A stretch of 64,000 nt of DNA from Thermodesulfovibrionales bacterium (GCA_031082155.1 JAVHLL010000012.1:18041-82040), one strand, 5' to 3'; shown: positions 7,557 to 15,993, counted from the stretch's first letter. Numbers and translations are program-made. Notes: generated by a model not told the origin, from the letters alone.

Positions 7557-10013
7557 TTACAGTATTCCTGCTTTTATCCTCTCCCTTATTATATACGCCT
7601 GACCGAGTGATATCCCTGCATCGTTGGTCGGGACTTTATCGTGGATCAGAACGTTCATACCCAATGAACGGAGCCTGTCAATCGTCCGCTCAAGCAGGTA
7701 CATATTCTGGAAAACACCACCGCAGAGGGCGACATCTTTTATTCCGTTCAGCGAGGATAATTTCTCCACCACCCGTTCAATCACCGTTATGAGGGTATTG
7801 TGGAATTTTGTAGCAATAATCCCTTTCTCTTTCTTCTCTTTTATATCTTCCATGATTCTCAGGATAGTATGGGAAAAATCGACCTCCATCGTCTCCTTGA
7901 ATTTTATATCAACAGGATAATCATCTACAATATCGGGATATGTTATCGCTTCAAGGGCTATTGCCGCCTCTCCTTCAAAGGTATTTTCGTCACAGACACC
8001 GATCAGCGCCGAGACACCATCAAACAGTCTTCCGGCGCCTGAGGAAAGCGGGGAAAACTGTCTGTTGTCGAGAATCTGAAGGAGAGAGCGTATTCTCTCA
8101 ACGCCATATCTCCTGGTAAACCCGATGGAATCAAGATACGGCATGACTTCATTCCCGGTGATATTCTTTATATAACTGACCGCTATCCTCCACGGTTCTT
8201 TTACCGCAGTTTCTCCGCCCGGAAGCGGGATGTATCTGAAGTGGCATGCTCTCCTGAATCCTTTAATATCAGCAATCAAAAATTCTCCGCCCCAGAGGCC
8301 TCCGTCGGTGCCATATCCCGTACCGTCGAAAGTCACCCCGATAACCTTCTCTTTTATCCCTTTTTCGGCCATGACTGATCCAACATGAGCATAGTGATGT
8401 TGAATTGGTATCTTTTTAATATTCTCCTGCCGCAGGGCCCACTGTGTTGAGAGATACATGGGATGGAGGTCATAGGCAAGCGCAACCGGTTCAACCCGAT
8501 ACACAGATTTGAGGTTCCTGAGGCTCTCCTCAAAAAACAGGAGGGTCTCATAATTTTCCATATCACCGATATGCTGACTCGGGATCGCAAAGCTTCCCTT
8601 GGTAAGCGTGAATATGTTCTTGATATCAGCGCCGCAGCCAAGCACCTCGGGCCCGTCTTCGTGCAGGGGAACGGGGTCTGGTACATAGCCCCTGGAACGG
8701 CGGATAAACGACAGGGCCAGTTGATTTTTACCGGGAGATGATAATACCGTCCCTCGACCGTTCCCCCCTTTCGAAGCAGGAGATATAGGGGGGTCTGTGA
8801 TAAAACTATTCACTCTGACTACTGAGTCGTCAGCCCGCATGAAAATATCCCTGTTATGCACGAGAACCGCATCAGCAATATCAGAAAGCTTTGACACCGC
8901 CTCATCATTATCAATCACAATAGGTTCTTCAGCGATATTCCCGCTGGTCATGACAAGGGCATCAAAGTGAGTGCTGAGTGCTGAGTGCTGAGTGCTAAGA
9001 GATTCCCTCATTTCGCATTTTGTGTTCTCAGGGAAAGGATGATAGAACAGGAGGTAGTGTAATGGCGTGTACGGCAGCATGAAGCCTATGCAGGGATTGT
9101 GGGGTGAAACTGCCTCAGGAAGTCTGTTTTTTGTCTTATTGAGAAGAACAATCGGCCTTTTGTTCGAGGTAAGATACTCCTCCTCTGCTTCGGATACCGT
9201 GCAGAATTTTTTTATTGTTTCGATATCCGGCGACATAAGGGCAAATGGTTTATTGCTTTTTCTCTTTTTGAGTCTCAGTCTGTTCACTGCGTCTTCGTTC
9301 ATCGCATCACAGGCCAAATGAAAGCCTCCGAGTCCTTTGACGGCAAGGATAGCACCCTGTTTCAGGAGTTTGATTGTTTCCTCAATAGGCGTTTTTTTGT
9401 TTCTCCTTGCTTTGCCTCTCCCTTTACCTTTTTCCTTCTTCTCCTGTACGATCAATTCTACCCGGGGGCCGCAGACTGGGCAGGCATTCGGCTGTGCATG
9501 GAATCTCCTGTCAAGGGGATCATGGTATTCCCTGTCGCAGTCAGGGCAAAGTTTGAACACAGCCATGGTAGTATTCGGCCTGTCATAAGGAATAGACTCT
9601 GTTATGGTATATCGTGGACCACAATTTGTGCAGTTGATGAATGGATAGAGATATCTTCTGTCCTTCGTGTCGAGAAGTTCCCGGAAACAATCGTTGCATA
9701 TGGACACATCTGCTGAGATAAGGGTAAAACTCCCCACATCCTTGCTTTTCAGAATCGTGAAATCCTTATAGCCGTGGTATGGGTGGGTGGTTATTTCAAC
9801 GGACATGATGCGGGAGAGGGGCGGAGCTTCTTTTTGCAGCCGGTCAATAAAGTCAGGGGTACTCTCTCCTTCAATCTCGATAACGACCCCTTCGGAGGAA
9901 TTCAGAACAAAACCTTTCAACTGACATGACCCGGCAAGGCTATAGACAAATGGCCGGAATCCAACCCCCTGCACAATGCCTTTCACTACTATTTTGGTGC
10001 GAACGGGCTTCAT
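7557..10013 (-). CDS. hypF: Carbamoyltransferase HypF, with three insertions
   Basis: An 818-residue enzyme that uses carbamoyl phosphate and ATP to carbamoylate the HypE C-terminal Cys. Domains in order: acylphosphatase-like (about 1-90, GIVQGVGFRPFVY), two zinc fingers (about 105-180, CNDC/CTNCGP and CPDC/CPVCGP), a YrdC-like domain (about 200-400, GLGGFHLACDA) and a Kae1-like domain to the end (HHYAHVGSVMAE, GVFQN). It is longer than the usual 740-770 residues. I see a Lys/Arg/Gly-rich insert near 195-210, an insert near 330-350 encoded by a heptanucleotide repeat, and an insert near 405-425 encoded by a palindromic repeat. The reading frame is intact in this copy. Confidence 0.95.
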   Translation of the reverse strand: MKPVRTKIVVKGIVQGVGFRPFVYSLAGSCQLKGFVLNSSEGVVIEIEGESTPDFIDRLQKEAPPLSRIMSVEITTHPYHGYKDFTILKSKDVGSFTLISADVSICNDCFRELLDTKDRRYLYPFINCTNCGPRYTITESIPYDRPNTTMAVFKLCPDCDREYHDPLDRRFHAQPNACPVCGPRVELIVQEKKEKGKGRGKARRNKKTPIEETIKLLKQGAILAVKGLGGFHLACDAMNEDAVNRLRLKKRKSNKPFALMSPDIETIKKFCTVSEAEEEYLTSNKRPIVLLNKTKNRLPEAVSPHNPCIGFMLPYTPLHYLLFYHPFPENTKCEMRESLSTQHSALSTHFDALVMTSGNIAEEPIVIDNDEAVSKLSDIADAVLVHNRDIFMRADDSVVRVNSFITDPPISPASKGGNGRGTVLSSPGKNQLALSFIRRSRGYVPDPVPLHEDGPEVLGCGADIKNIFTLTKGSFAIPSQHIGDMENYETLLFFEESLRNLKSVYRVEPVALAYDLHPMYLSTQWALRQENIKKIPIQHHYAHVGSVMAEKGIKEKVIGVTFDGTGYGTDGGLWGGEFLIADIKGFRRACHFRYIPLPGGETAVKEPWRIAVSYIKNITGNEVMPYLDSIGFTRRYGVERIRSLLQILDNRQFSPLSSGAGRLFDGVSALIGVCDENTFEGEAAIALEAITYPDIVDDYPVDIKFKETMEVDFSHTILRIMEDIKEKKEKGIIATKFHNTLITVIERVVEKLSSLNGIKDVALCGGVFQNMYLLERTIDRLRSLGMNVLIHDKVPTNDAGISLGQAYIIRERIKAGIL
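8763..8793. repeat. Palindromic repeat inserted in-frame in hypF
   Basis: Six C residues (8763-8768) and six G residues (8788-8793) bracket a TTTCGAAGCAGG..ATATA core, a C6/G6-armed palindrome like the dispersed CCCCCTTTCGAAAGGGGG elements of many bacteria. On the hypF strand it encodes a DPPISPASKGG-type segment in a stretch that ordinary HypF proteins lack. Only this copy is visible in the window. Confidence 0.5.
8971..8998. repeat. Heptanucleotide tandem repeat (GTGCTGA)x4 inside hypF
   Basis: Three perfect GTGCTGA units (8971-8991) and a fourth, GTGCTAA (8992-8998), lie inside hypF near codons 339-348. A unit of 7 bp is not a multiple of three, so gain or loss of one unit would shift the hypF frame. 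The encoded residues (SLSTQHSALSTH) lie in a low-conservation insert. Confidence 0.8.
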
Positions 10014-10097
10014 AGTATGACCTTGTACATTAGGTTTTTACACTCTTACAATACTTGCCAGGAAAACTACAAGTAAAGTCACATAGTTGAAACAATC

Positions 10098-10460
10098 TTG
10101 TCATTCCGGCTTGTCCGGAATCTTTCCTGAAAGATTCTTATATAAATCCTTGAAATCCGGATTATTCTGCATGATAAGGTCGATTTTCTGTCGTCTGCTC
10201 ATATTTTTCATCTGCTTTTCTCTGATAATTGCGCTGAAGCTGTTTTCATACAATTCATAATATACAAGCTTATGAAGAAAATATTTTGCGGTAAAACAGG
10301 CTGGATCATTATTATTTTTATGTTCACCGACTCTTCTTATAAGATTATTTGTAATACCGACGTAAAGAGTTGGTCTGGCATTTGCCATGATATAAACTAC
10401 AAACTGCCTTTCCATTATCAATACTTTTCAAGAAAGATTCCCGACAAGCGGGAATGACAC
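10098..10460. mobile_element. Candidate REP-GIY-YIG element
   Basis: The left end at 10098 (TTGTCATTCCGGCTTGTCC then GGAATCTTTC) and the right end at about 10437-10460 (GATTCCCGACAAGCGGGAATGACA, inverted) are near-identical inverted units. Each folds as a hairpin. Between them lies only the GIY-YIG gene, whose last codons and stop are inside the left unit. The shorter repeats at 5447, 7434 and 20798 have the same two units but no gene between them, so they may be internally deleted derivatives. The element separates hypF from hypB. Confidence 0.6.
10101..10421 (-). CDS. Stand-alone GIY-YIG endonuclease-domain protein
   Basis: A 106-residue protein carrying the GIY-YIG nuclease fold. [17 protein letters not shown] supplies the paired GIY/YIG strands (here VYI and YVG), IRRVGEHK the catalytic Arg and the following His, and YYELYEN the Glu region. 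Single-domain proteins of this kind are often annotated as YhbQ/UvrC-like nucleases. The final residues (SGKIPDKPE) and the stop are encoded by the flanking REP-like repeat, so gene and repeat are physically one unit. Either the Met at 10421 or the Met two codons later could be the start. It could nick or mobilise its flanking hairpins, but this is inference. Confidence 0.8.
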   Translation of the reverse strand: MIMERQFVVYIMANARPTLYVGITNNLIRRVGEHKNNNDPACFTAKYFLHKLVYYELYENSFSAIIREKQMKNMSRRQKIDLIMQNNPDFKDLYKNLSGKIPDKPE

Positions 10461-10547
10461 CAACAAAATGCTTTTCTATAAGTCATTGTCAGCGGTGTCC
10501 TTGAACACAAGTGCACAGTTTGAAAAATAATGAACTATTTTCTTAAG

Positions 10548-11195
10548 CTATTTTTTTACAAGGGTCTCAAGCCACTGCGCCCATTCACTGATTCCCTGAC
10601 CAGTCTTACATGACACCTCGAACATTTTCAGCTTCGGGTTCAGTGACAGGGAGTCCTTCCTGATCTTTGCCATGTCTACATCTATATAAGGGAGGAGGTC
10701 GATTTTGTTGAGAAGAAGCGCAGATGATTCCTGGAACATCAGAGGATATTTCAGGGGTTTATCATGGCCTTCGGCAACGCTGAGGAGCATAACCTTTATG
10801 TCCTCTCCGACCTTAAACTCCGCAGGACAGACAAGATTTCCGACATTCTCGATGATAAGCAGATCCAGGTCCTTCAGTGGCATATCCGGTAGTACTTCCC
10901 TTATCATATTTGCATCCAGATGACATCCCCCGCCTGTATTGATCTGAACAACCGGAACACCAAGCTTGTCGATTCTTTCTGCATCATCGGTTCCGGCGAT
11001 ATCGCCCTCTATGACACCGATCTTCACTTTCTGCTGCATTTCCTGAATAGTCCGCACAAGAAGAGAGGTCTTGCCCGCTCCCGGACCGCTCATCATATTG
11101 ATCACATAGACACCGGCCTCCTGGAATATCCTTCTGTTTTCATCGGCAATCCTGTCATTCGCTTCAAGAATATTTGTGACCACTTTCACTTTCAT
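10548..11195 (-). CDS. hypB: Hydrogenase nickel-incorporation GTPase HypB
   Basis: A 215-residue G3E-family GTPase that delivers nickel to hydrogenase. Visible motifs are Walker A GPGAGKTS near residue 38, IEGDIAGTDDAERI, the metal-site loop NTGGGCHLDANMI, the switch region IENVGNLVCPA, and the base-recognition NKIDLLPY. The His-rich N-terminal nickel store found in some HypB proteins is absent; the N-terminus is short. It lies 3 bp downstream of hypA, with which it forms the nickel-insertion pair. Confidence 0.96.
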   Translation of the reverse strand: MKVKVVTNILEANDRIADENRRIFQEAGVYVINMMSGPGAGKTSLLVRTIQEMQQKVKIGVIEGDIAGTDDAERIDKLGVPVVQINTGGGCHLDANMIREVLPDMPLKDLDLLIIENVGNLVCPAEFKVGEDIKVMLLSVAEGHDKPLKYPLMFQESSALLLNKIDLLPYIDVDMAKIRKDSLSLNPKLKMFEVSCKTGQGISEWAQWLETLVKK

Positions 11196-11198
11196 GAA

Positions 11199-11543
11199 TC
11201 AGACTACCTCCATCTCGTCGACATTTAATTCCCTGCCTGTATCTACCCTGATCGAAAAAGAGTTGCAATGCGGGCAACAGATAACGTATGCATCATCTAC
11301 GGTGAAATTGGACTTGCACCCGTTACAAAAACCACTTATCGGAACTTGATCAATGATAAGAGTGGCCTTTTCTGCTATGGTATCCACCTTCATCGACTCA
11401 AATGCAAAAAGAAGCGCATCAGGTACAACCCCGGCAGCTTTCCCTATTTTGACCTTTATGGATTCTATCCCTGAATAGCCTTGTTTCCTGCAATTCTCTA
11501 TGACAATATCAAGCAGACCCTGAGCAATCGAAACCTCATGCAT
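11199..11543 (-). CDS. hypA: Hydrogenase nickel-incorporation protein HypA
   Basis: A 114-residue nickel metallochaperone. The start at 11543 is chosen because the mature family N-terminus is MHE, whose His2 is the nickel ligand; the frame is open 23 codons further upstream but that stretch is the neighbour's coding sequence. The zinc site is CNGCK...CCPHC near residues 73-93. It overlaps the end of the YtxH gene by 8 bp and is followed 3 bp later by hypB. Confidence 0.95.
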   Translation of the reverse strand: MHEVSIAQGLLDIVIENCRKQGYSGIESIKVKIGKAAGVVPDALLFAFESMKVDTIAEKATLIIDQVPISGFCNGCKSNFTVDDAYVICCPHCNSFSIRVDTGRELNVDEMEVV

Positions 11544-11856
11544 TCGGCTCTTTGGATAACCTCTCCTTCTCCTTCTCGTAGGCTTCTTTTCCTGCTTCGA
11601 TAGCCGAAGCAACTACAGATTTCTTCTCCTCATAATAACCTTTGCCCCTGTCTATGCCAGAGGTAACCTTCCCTTTCACCTCTTCGACATAATCCATTGT
11701 CTTCCCTTTAACCTCCTCAGTCAGTTGACGGATCTTCTTCCTTGTCTCATCACCTGATTGAGGAGCAAGCAACAGGGCAAACCCTGCCCCCACAATACCC
11801 CCGAGAAGAAATGAAAGAAATACACTTCCCGCTCCGTATCCGCCTTCCTCTCTCAT
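11536..11856 (-). CDS. YtxH-domain membrane-anchored protein
   Basis: A 106-residue protein with a Gly-rich transmembrane helix at about residues 8-31 (FLLGGIVGAGFALLLAPQSG, the family signature). A long Lys/Glu-rich helical tail containing DYVEEVKGKV-type repeats follows. YtxH proteins are stress-associated membrane proteins of unclear function. The stop codon lies within the hypA start and the start overlaps the end of the DUF948 gene, so all three are probably cotranscribed. Confidence 0.85.
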   Translation of the reverse strand: MREEGGYGAGSVFLSFLLGGIVGAGFALLLAPQSGDETRKKIRQLTEEVKGKTMDYVEEVKGKVTSGIDRGKGYYEEKKSVVASAIEAGKEAYEKEKERLSKEPNA

Positions 11857-12257
11857 TATTCGCCTCCTTTTTTCGAAAAAAGATTACTCAAGATAACCAT
11901 AAATCCAGCTTTCAGGCCAGCTTTCAGGCCGGAAACTTTCACCGCAGTCAAGGATGCAGTTTCATCAACCAGATCGCTCACATGCCTGATATTCTGGCCT
12001 ACATCCCTGACCGAACCTGACAAAGTCTTGACATCGGTTGTTACCTCGTTGATATCATCGGAGATGCTTCTCACGCTTCTCAGAGTCAATTGTAATTCGT
12101 CCAAAGTGGACTTGAGCGGTCCTTCGGTAGATTTTAATACCTCATTGACAGCCCGGACGGTTTTTTTCAGTTCAATGACCAAAGAGATCAAATAACCCGC
12201 TAATACCGCTACTGCAACAGCGATAACGATCAACCATATGTGTTCAATAGATGCCAT
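11856..12257 (-). CDS. DUF948 membrane protein
   Basis: A 133-residue protein with one N-terminal transmembrane helix (about residues 6-28). A helical region follows with heptad-like spacing (LKSTLDELQLTLRSVRSISDDINEVTTDVKTL). This fits DUF948 proteins, which often neighbour YtxH genes, as here. The C-terminal stretch LKAGLKAGFMVIL is amphipathic. Function is unknown. It heads the minus-strand run and is divergent from ribD, with 85 bp between them. Confidence 0.8.
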   Translation of the reverse strand: MASIEHIWLIVIAVAVAVLAGYLISLVIELKKTVRAVNEVLKSTEGPLKSTLDELQLTLRSVRSISDDINEVTTDVKTLSGSVRDVGQNIRHVSDLVDETASLTAVKVSGLKAGLKAGFMVILSNLFSKKGGE

Positions 12258-12342
12258 GTTGTTATTATACCAGAATAATTAAGGAGTTAGAAGTAAAAAT
12301 TGATATCAGCTTGCGAGCCTTTTTATGGTATGCTAATATTTC

Positions 12343-13449
12343 ATGACTGATGCATCCTATATGAAGCATACCCTCAGCATTGCGGCAAAGGCCCGTGGAA
12401 TGACGAGCCCGAACCCCATGGTCGGAGCGGTCCTGGTCAGGAAAAACAAAATAATCGCAGAAGATTATCACAGAAAACCGGGCACGCTCCATGCAGAGGC
12501 GCTTGCCTTAGAAAAAGCAGGCAGATCTGCACAAGGCGCTACACTTTATGTAAATCTCGAACCATGCTGCCATACCGACAAGAGAACGCCCCCTTGCACC
12601 AGGGCCATAATAAATTCCGGGATTCACAAAGTGGTAATCGGTATGCTCGATCCGAATCCTAAAGTATCGGGCAAGGGCATTCGCGAACTGCAGCATGCAG
12701 GTATCGAGGTGACCCACGGGGTTCTCGAATACGAATCAAGAAAACTCAATGAATTTTATGTGAAATTCATCACTACCGCAGCACCTTTTGTAATTCTCAA
12801 AGTCGCCATGACGCTTGACGGCAAGATTGCAACTCCGGAGGGTCAATCCCAATGGATAACGGGTGAAAAGGCAAGGAAAGAAGTCCATCGCCTGAGAAGC
12901 CATGTGGATGCGATCATGACTGCGATAGGAACAGTCAAGGCTGACGACCCGCAGCTCACCGCAAGAATCCGGGGGACACATAAACAACCGTTAAGGATTG
13001 TCATCGATCCGGAACTTGAAATACCCTTGCATGCAAAACTGCTCCAGCTACCACCAGAAACAATTATTGTCACCAGAAAAACTGGTCACAAGGCAAAAAA
13101 TCTCGAAAAAATGGGCATAAAAATTATCTATTTTAAAGAAAAACTGGAGCTTGGCTGGCTTATGAATTCCCTCGCACAACAGGACGTTGCTTCGGTTCTC
13201 ATTGAAGGCGGCTCTTCATTGAATGCCCATGCACTTGAAGATGGCATCGTGGATAAGGTACTATTTTTTATCGCTCCGAAAATTATAGGGGGCAGGGAAT
13301 CTATCGCTTCAGTAGGAGGGAAAACATTCCGAAGACTTGAAGAGGCGTATCGGCTTCATGACACAAAGATACGGAGAATCGGAGAAGACTTTCTCGTCGA
13401 GGGATATTTAACAGAGAATCATGGCCGAACAGAGCATTCTCATTATTGA
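12343..13449 (+). CDS. ribD: Riboflavin biosynthesis deaminase/reductase RibD
   Basis: A 368-residue bifunctional enzyme carrying out two successive steps of riboflavin synthesis. The N-terminal deaminase domain (about 1-145) has the zinc motif HAEALAL and PCCHTDKRTPPC. The C-terminal NADPH reductase domain (about 150-360) has LKVAMTLDGKIA, SQWITG and IEGGSSLNAHAL. Length is typical. The other rib genes are not adjacent. Its 3' end overlaps the next gene by 29 bp. Confidence 0.96.
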   Translation: MTDASYMKHTLSIAAKARGMTSPNPMVGAVLVRKNKIIAEDYHRKPGTLHAEALALEKAGRSAQGATLYVNLEPCCHTDKRTPPCTRAIINSGIHKVVIGMLDPNPKVSGKGIRELQHAGIEVTHGVLEYESRKLNEFYVKFITTAAPFVILKVAMTLDGKIATPEGQSQWITGEKARKEVHRLRSHVDAIMTAIGTVKADDPQLTARIRGTHKQPLRIVIDPELEIPLHAKLLQLPPETIIVTRKTGHKAKNLEKMGIKIIYFKEKLELGWLMNSLAQQDVASVLIEGGSSLNAHALEDGIVDKVLFFIAPKIIGGRESIASVGGKTFRRLEEAYRLHDTKIRRIGEDFLVEGYLTENHGRTEHSHY

Positions 13450-14710
13450 TATAAAGACTGAATTGATTCAGAAAATCAGTGCTGTTCTCGAACCGGAGGG
13501 ATATTCCCTTTTTTCTGCCAATTCCGGAGAAGCAGGAGTTGATCTTGCGAAGAAAGTGCGCCCCGCACTTATTTTTGTGAATGCAGGCATCTCTGAAGGC
13601 ATGCGCGGCCTGGAGATCTGTAAAACCATTCATGAGGCAGAAGAACTCATGCATATTCCCCTCGTTATCCTTACACCACGGAATGTAATAATTACCGAAC
13701 GTGACAGAGAACTGTATGGAATCGTCGATTATGTAACTTACTTTTTTAATTCAGAGGATTTGCGCAGAAAAACAGAGGACCTTATATCCTTCAGGAAGAC
13801 AGGGGAAGAGCCTCAGTCGACGAATATCCCTGCAGATGAACAGAAGGAGGAGCAAATCGCTGAAACCGGAAATGATGATCACATAGAGAATAAGGAACTG
13901 AACGCGGAACCGGATATGCCGGAACCGGAGTCAATTGATATACACAGACCTGAGCAAACATCTGACGGCTTTACGGAGGCCGTTCCCCCTGCCGTTGAAG
14001 AAAAGAAAGAATGGGAAGAAGGGGAAACTGAAAACGAGCCCGGAGGAGAAGCCGATCTCCTGATCCCTTCCCTTGCAGAGGAAGAGGATACAAGCGCTTC
14101 TAAGAAAAAGAAACTGCAGAAATGGGTCTTCTTTCTTTCACTCGTGATTATCCTGATAGTAATCGTTGCAGGCGGAATTATATTTTACGAAGATATCTCA
14201 CCGCGCTCTTTTTTTCAAAAGTCTCAGCCGGAAATTATTCCCCCTTCTTTTCCTGACGAGCAGCAGACGGTCAACATCGTTCCTCCCGACGAATCATTGA
14301 AGCGACAGGGAGAGGAGGAGAAGACTGCACCGCCTCCTGAGAATACAATACCACCTCAGGCGATTGAAGAAAACAAGCCCCCCCCATCCCGGGAAAAGCA
14401 ATCCGCGCAGGCTACCGGAAGAGAGAAACCCAAACCCTCACCACTGCAGGATTATGAAGTAAAACCTGGGCAAAAGGTTGTCTATGCGGTCCAGATCGGG
14501 GTGTTTACACAGGAAACGAACGCCGCGTCACTTGTCCGCCAATACAAGGACAAGGGTTATAGCACTTGGCTTTATAAGGGTACAGCAAGCAAGGGAGCAT
14601 CCCTCTACCGGGTCTTGATCGGGAAATTCGAGCATGAGAAGGATGCGAAAAAACATGCAGAAACAATTCATGCCCGGGAAAACATACCTGTAGTACTGTT
14701 TAAAGAATAG
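13421..14710 (+). CDS. Pseudo-receiver / transmembrane / SPOR-domain protein
   Basis: A 429-residue protein with an unusual layout. Residues 1-125 resemble a response-regulator receiver (ILIIDIKTE..., LIFVNAGIS, PLVILTPRN), but the phosphoacceptor position reads N rather than D and the acidic pair near the N-terminus is missing. Residues about 128-225 are acidic and disordered. One transmembrane helix lies near 234-256, then a Pro-rich linker. Residues about 352-428 form a SPOR domain (YAVQIGVFTQETNAASL, YRVLIGKF), which in other proteins binds denuded septal peptidoglycan. This predicts a cytoplasmic sensor-like domain joined to a periplasmic SPOR domain. It overlaps the end of ribD. Confidence 0.75.
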   Translation: MAEQSILIIDIKTELIQKISAVLEPEGYSLFSANSGEAGVDLAKKVRPALIFVNAGISEGMRGLEICKTIHEAEELMHIPLVILTPRNVIITERDRELYGIVDYVTYFFNSEDLRRKTEDLISFRKTGEEPQSTNIPADEQKEEQIAETGNDDHIENKELNAEPDMPEPESIDIHRPEQTSDGFTEAVPPAVEEKKEWEEGETENEPGGEADLLIPSLAEEEDTSASKKKKLQKWVFFLSLVIILIVIVAGGIIFYEDISPRSFFQKSQPEIIPPSFPDEQQTVNIVPPDESLKRQGEEEKTAPPPENTIPPQAIEENKPPPSREKQSAQATGREKPKPSPLQDYEVKPGQKVVYAVQIGVFTQETNAASLVRQYKDKGYSTWLYKGTASKGASLYRVLIGKFEHEKDAKKHAETIHARENIPVVLFKE

Positions 14711-14775
14711 ACCAGAACCTGTCGCATGCCCCGGCAGATACAATACGGATATTCACATGCAAAGAGGGGGAGCGT

Positions 14776-15993
14776 TTGCTGACACTCTACAACAGTCTGG
14801 GGAAGAAACTCGAACCTTTTCAACCTGTAAACAAAAAATATGTCACGATGTTCACCTGTGGCCCTTCAGTGTACCAGAAATCCCATATCGGCAATTTCAG
14901 GACGTTCCTGTTTGAGGATCTCCTTGCACGCTATCTTGAATTTTCAGGATACAAAGTTGTCAGGGGAATGAACTTCACCGATATCGAGGACAAGGCGATA
15001 CAGGAAGCGGAAAGGCAGCAGACAACAGTACGGCGCATTACCGAAAAAAATATCCGGGTTTTTCTTAATGAGATGGACCTTTTCAGGATGAAGCCCCCTG
15101 AATTTCTTCCCAGGGCTTCCGAATGTATTCATGAAACAGCCGGTATTATTCAGACTCTTCTGAAGAAGCAGTATGCATACCGATACCGGGGCAATGTGTA
15201 TTTCGATCCGCTCAGGTTCTGCGGCTTCGGAAAATTATACGGGCTTGATATGTCAGAATGGCCGGCAAAAAAACAGAGGTTCCATAAAGACACCTATCCG
15301 GGGATCAGGTGGAACCTTGGAGACTTTATCCTCTGGCACGGATATAAAGAAGGAGACCGGTATTCCTGGGACACACAGATAGGCAAGGGCAGACCTTCGT
15401 GGAACGTGCAGGACGCGGGTATTGTCTCAAAATATTTTGACGAAACTCTCTCTCTTTACTGCGGGGGGATCGATAATCTTTTCCGTCATCATGATTACTC
15501 ACTCGCTATCCTCGAGTCGGTGAGACCATATCAGATGGCGAGATTCTGGCTCCACTGCCATCATCTTTATGTAAACGGACAGAAGATGTCAAAGAGCAGG
15601 AGAAACATTCTATACAGCGACAGTCTCAGGAAACACGGTTACTCCATGTCCGAGATACGGTTTTTCCTCATTTACAAACATTATCGCGAAAGACTTGACT
15701 ATTCAGACCGAGGAATGAAGTCGGCGGTGGAAAGATTAAGAGCATTCAAGGCTGCTGTCAGAAAATTCGGGAAAATTCCCCCAAGGAAATCTTCTGCGGG
15801 AAATCAAATTTCCCGCAGGTTAACAAAGGTATTCACCGAGCATATGGACAATGACCTGCAAGTTCGTCATGCGTTTGACGGATTACACGAAATAATTGTC
15901 AATACATCCCTCAGTGACCTGAATGCCGGTGAGGCTTCAGGAGCGGTAAAAACTCTGAGGAAAATAGATGAGGTGTTACAGGTTATTTTTTAA
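14776..15993 (+). CDS. Cysteinyl-tRNA synthetase paralogue with dismantled zinc site
   Basis: A 405-residue class I synthetase starting at TTG 14776 behind a strong GAGGGGGAG Shine-Dalgarno. The catalytic signatures are HIGN (residues 37-40, normally HIGH) and KMSKS (about 270). Aligned by motif with CysRS, zinc ligand Cys28 is kept (TCGPS), the Cys209 position is Asp213 (QDAG for ECSA), the first His of HHENE is kept, and the Glu238 position is Ser242 (HHDYS). The zinc site that selects cysteine is therefore incomplete. It is also shorter than the usual 460 residues at the anticodon-binding end. It is probably a paralogue that activates something other than cysteine, or is degenerate; a genuine CysS should exist elsewhere. 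Confidence 0.75.
   Translation: MLTLYNSLGKKLEPFQPVNKKYVTMFTCGPSVYQKSHIGNFRTFLFEDLLARYLEFSGYKVVRGMNFTDIEDKAIQEAERQQTTVRRITEKNIRVFLNEMDLFRMKPPEFLPRASECIHETAGIIQTLLKKQYAYRYRGNVYFDPLRFCGFGKLYGLDMSEWPAKKQRFHKDTYPGIRWNLGDFILWHGYKEGDRYSWDTQIGKGRPSWNVQDAGIVSKYFDETLSLYCGGIDNLFRHHDYSLAILESVRPYQMARFWLHCHHLYVNGQKMSKSRRNILYSDSLRKHGYSMSEIRFFLIYKHYRERLDYSDRGMKSAVERLRAFKAAVRKFGKIPPRKSSAGNQISRRLTKVFTEHMDNDLQVRHAFDGLHEIIVNTSLSDLNAGEASGAVKTLRKIDEVLQVIF

Noticed and set aside
11544..11612. N-terminal extension of HypA in the same frame
   Set aside because: The extension is Arg-rich read-through of the YtxH gene; HypA function needs MHE at the N-terminus, which begins at 11543.
12300..12339. Promoter for ribD (TTGATA / TATGCT or TTGCGA / TAATAT)
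   Set aside because: Spacing is wrong for the first pair, and the second would put the transcript start at or past the ATG.
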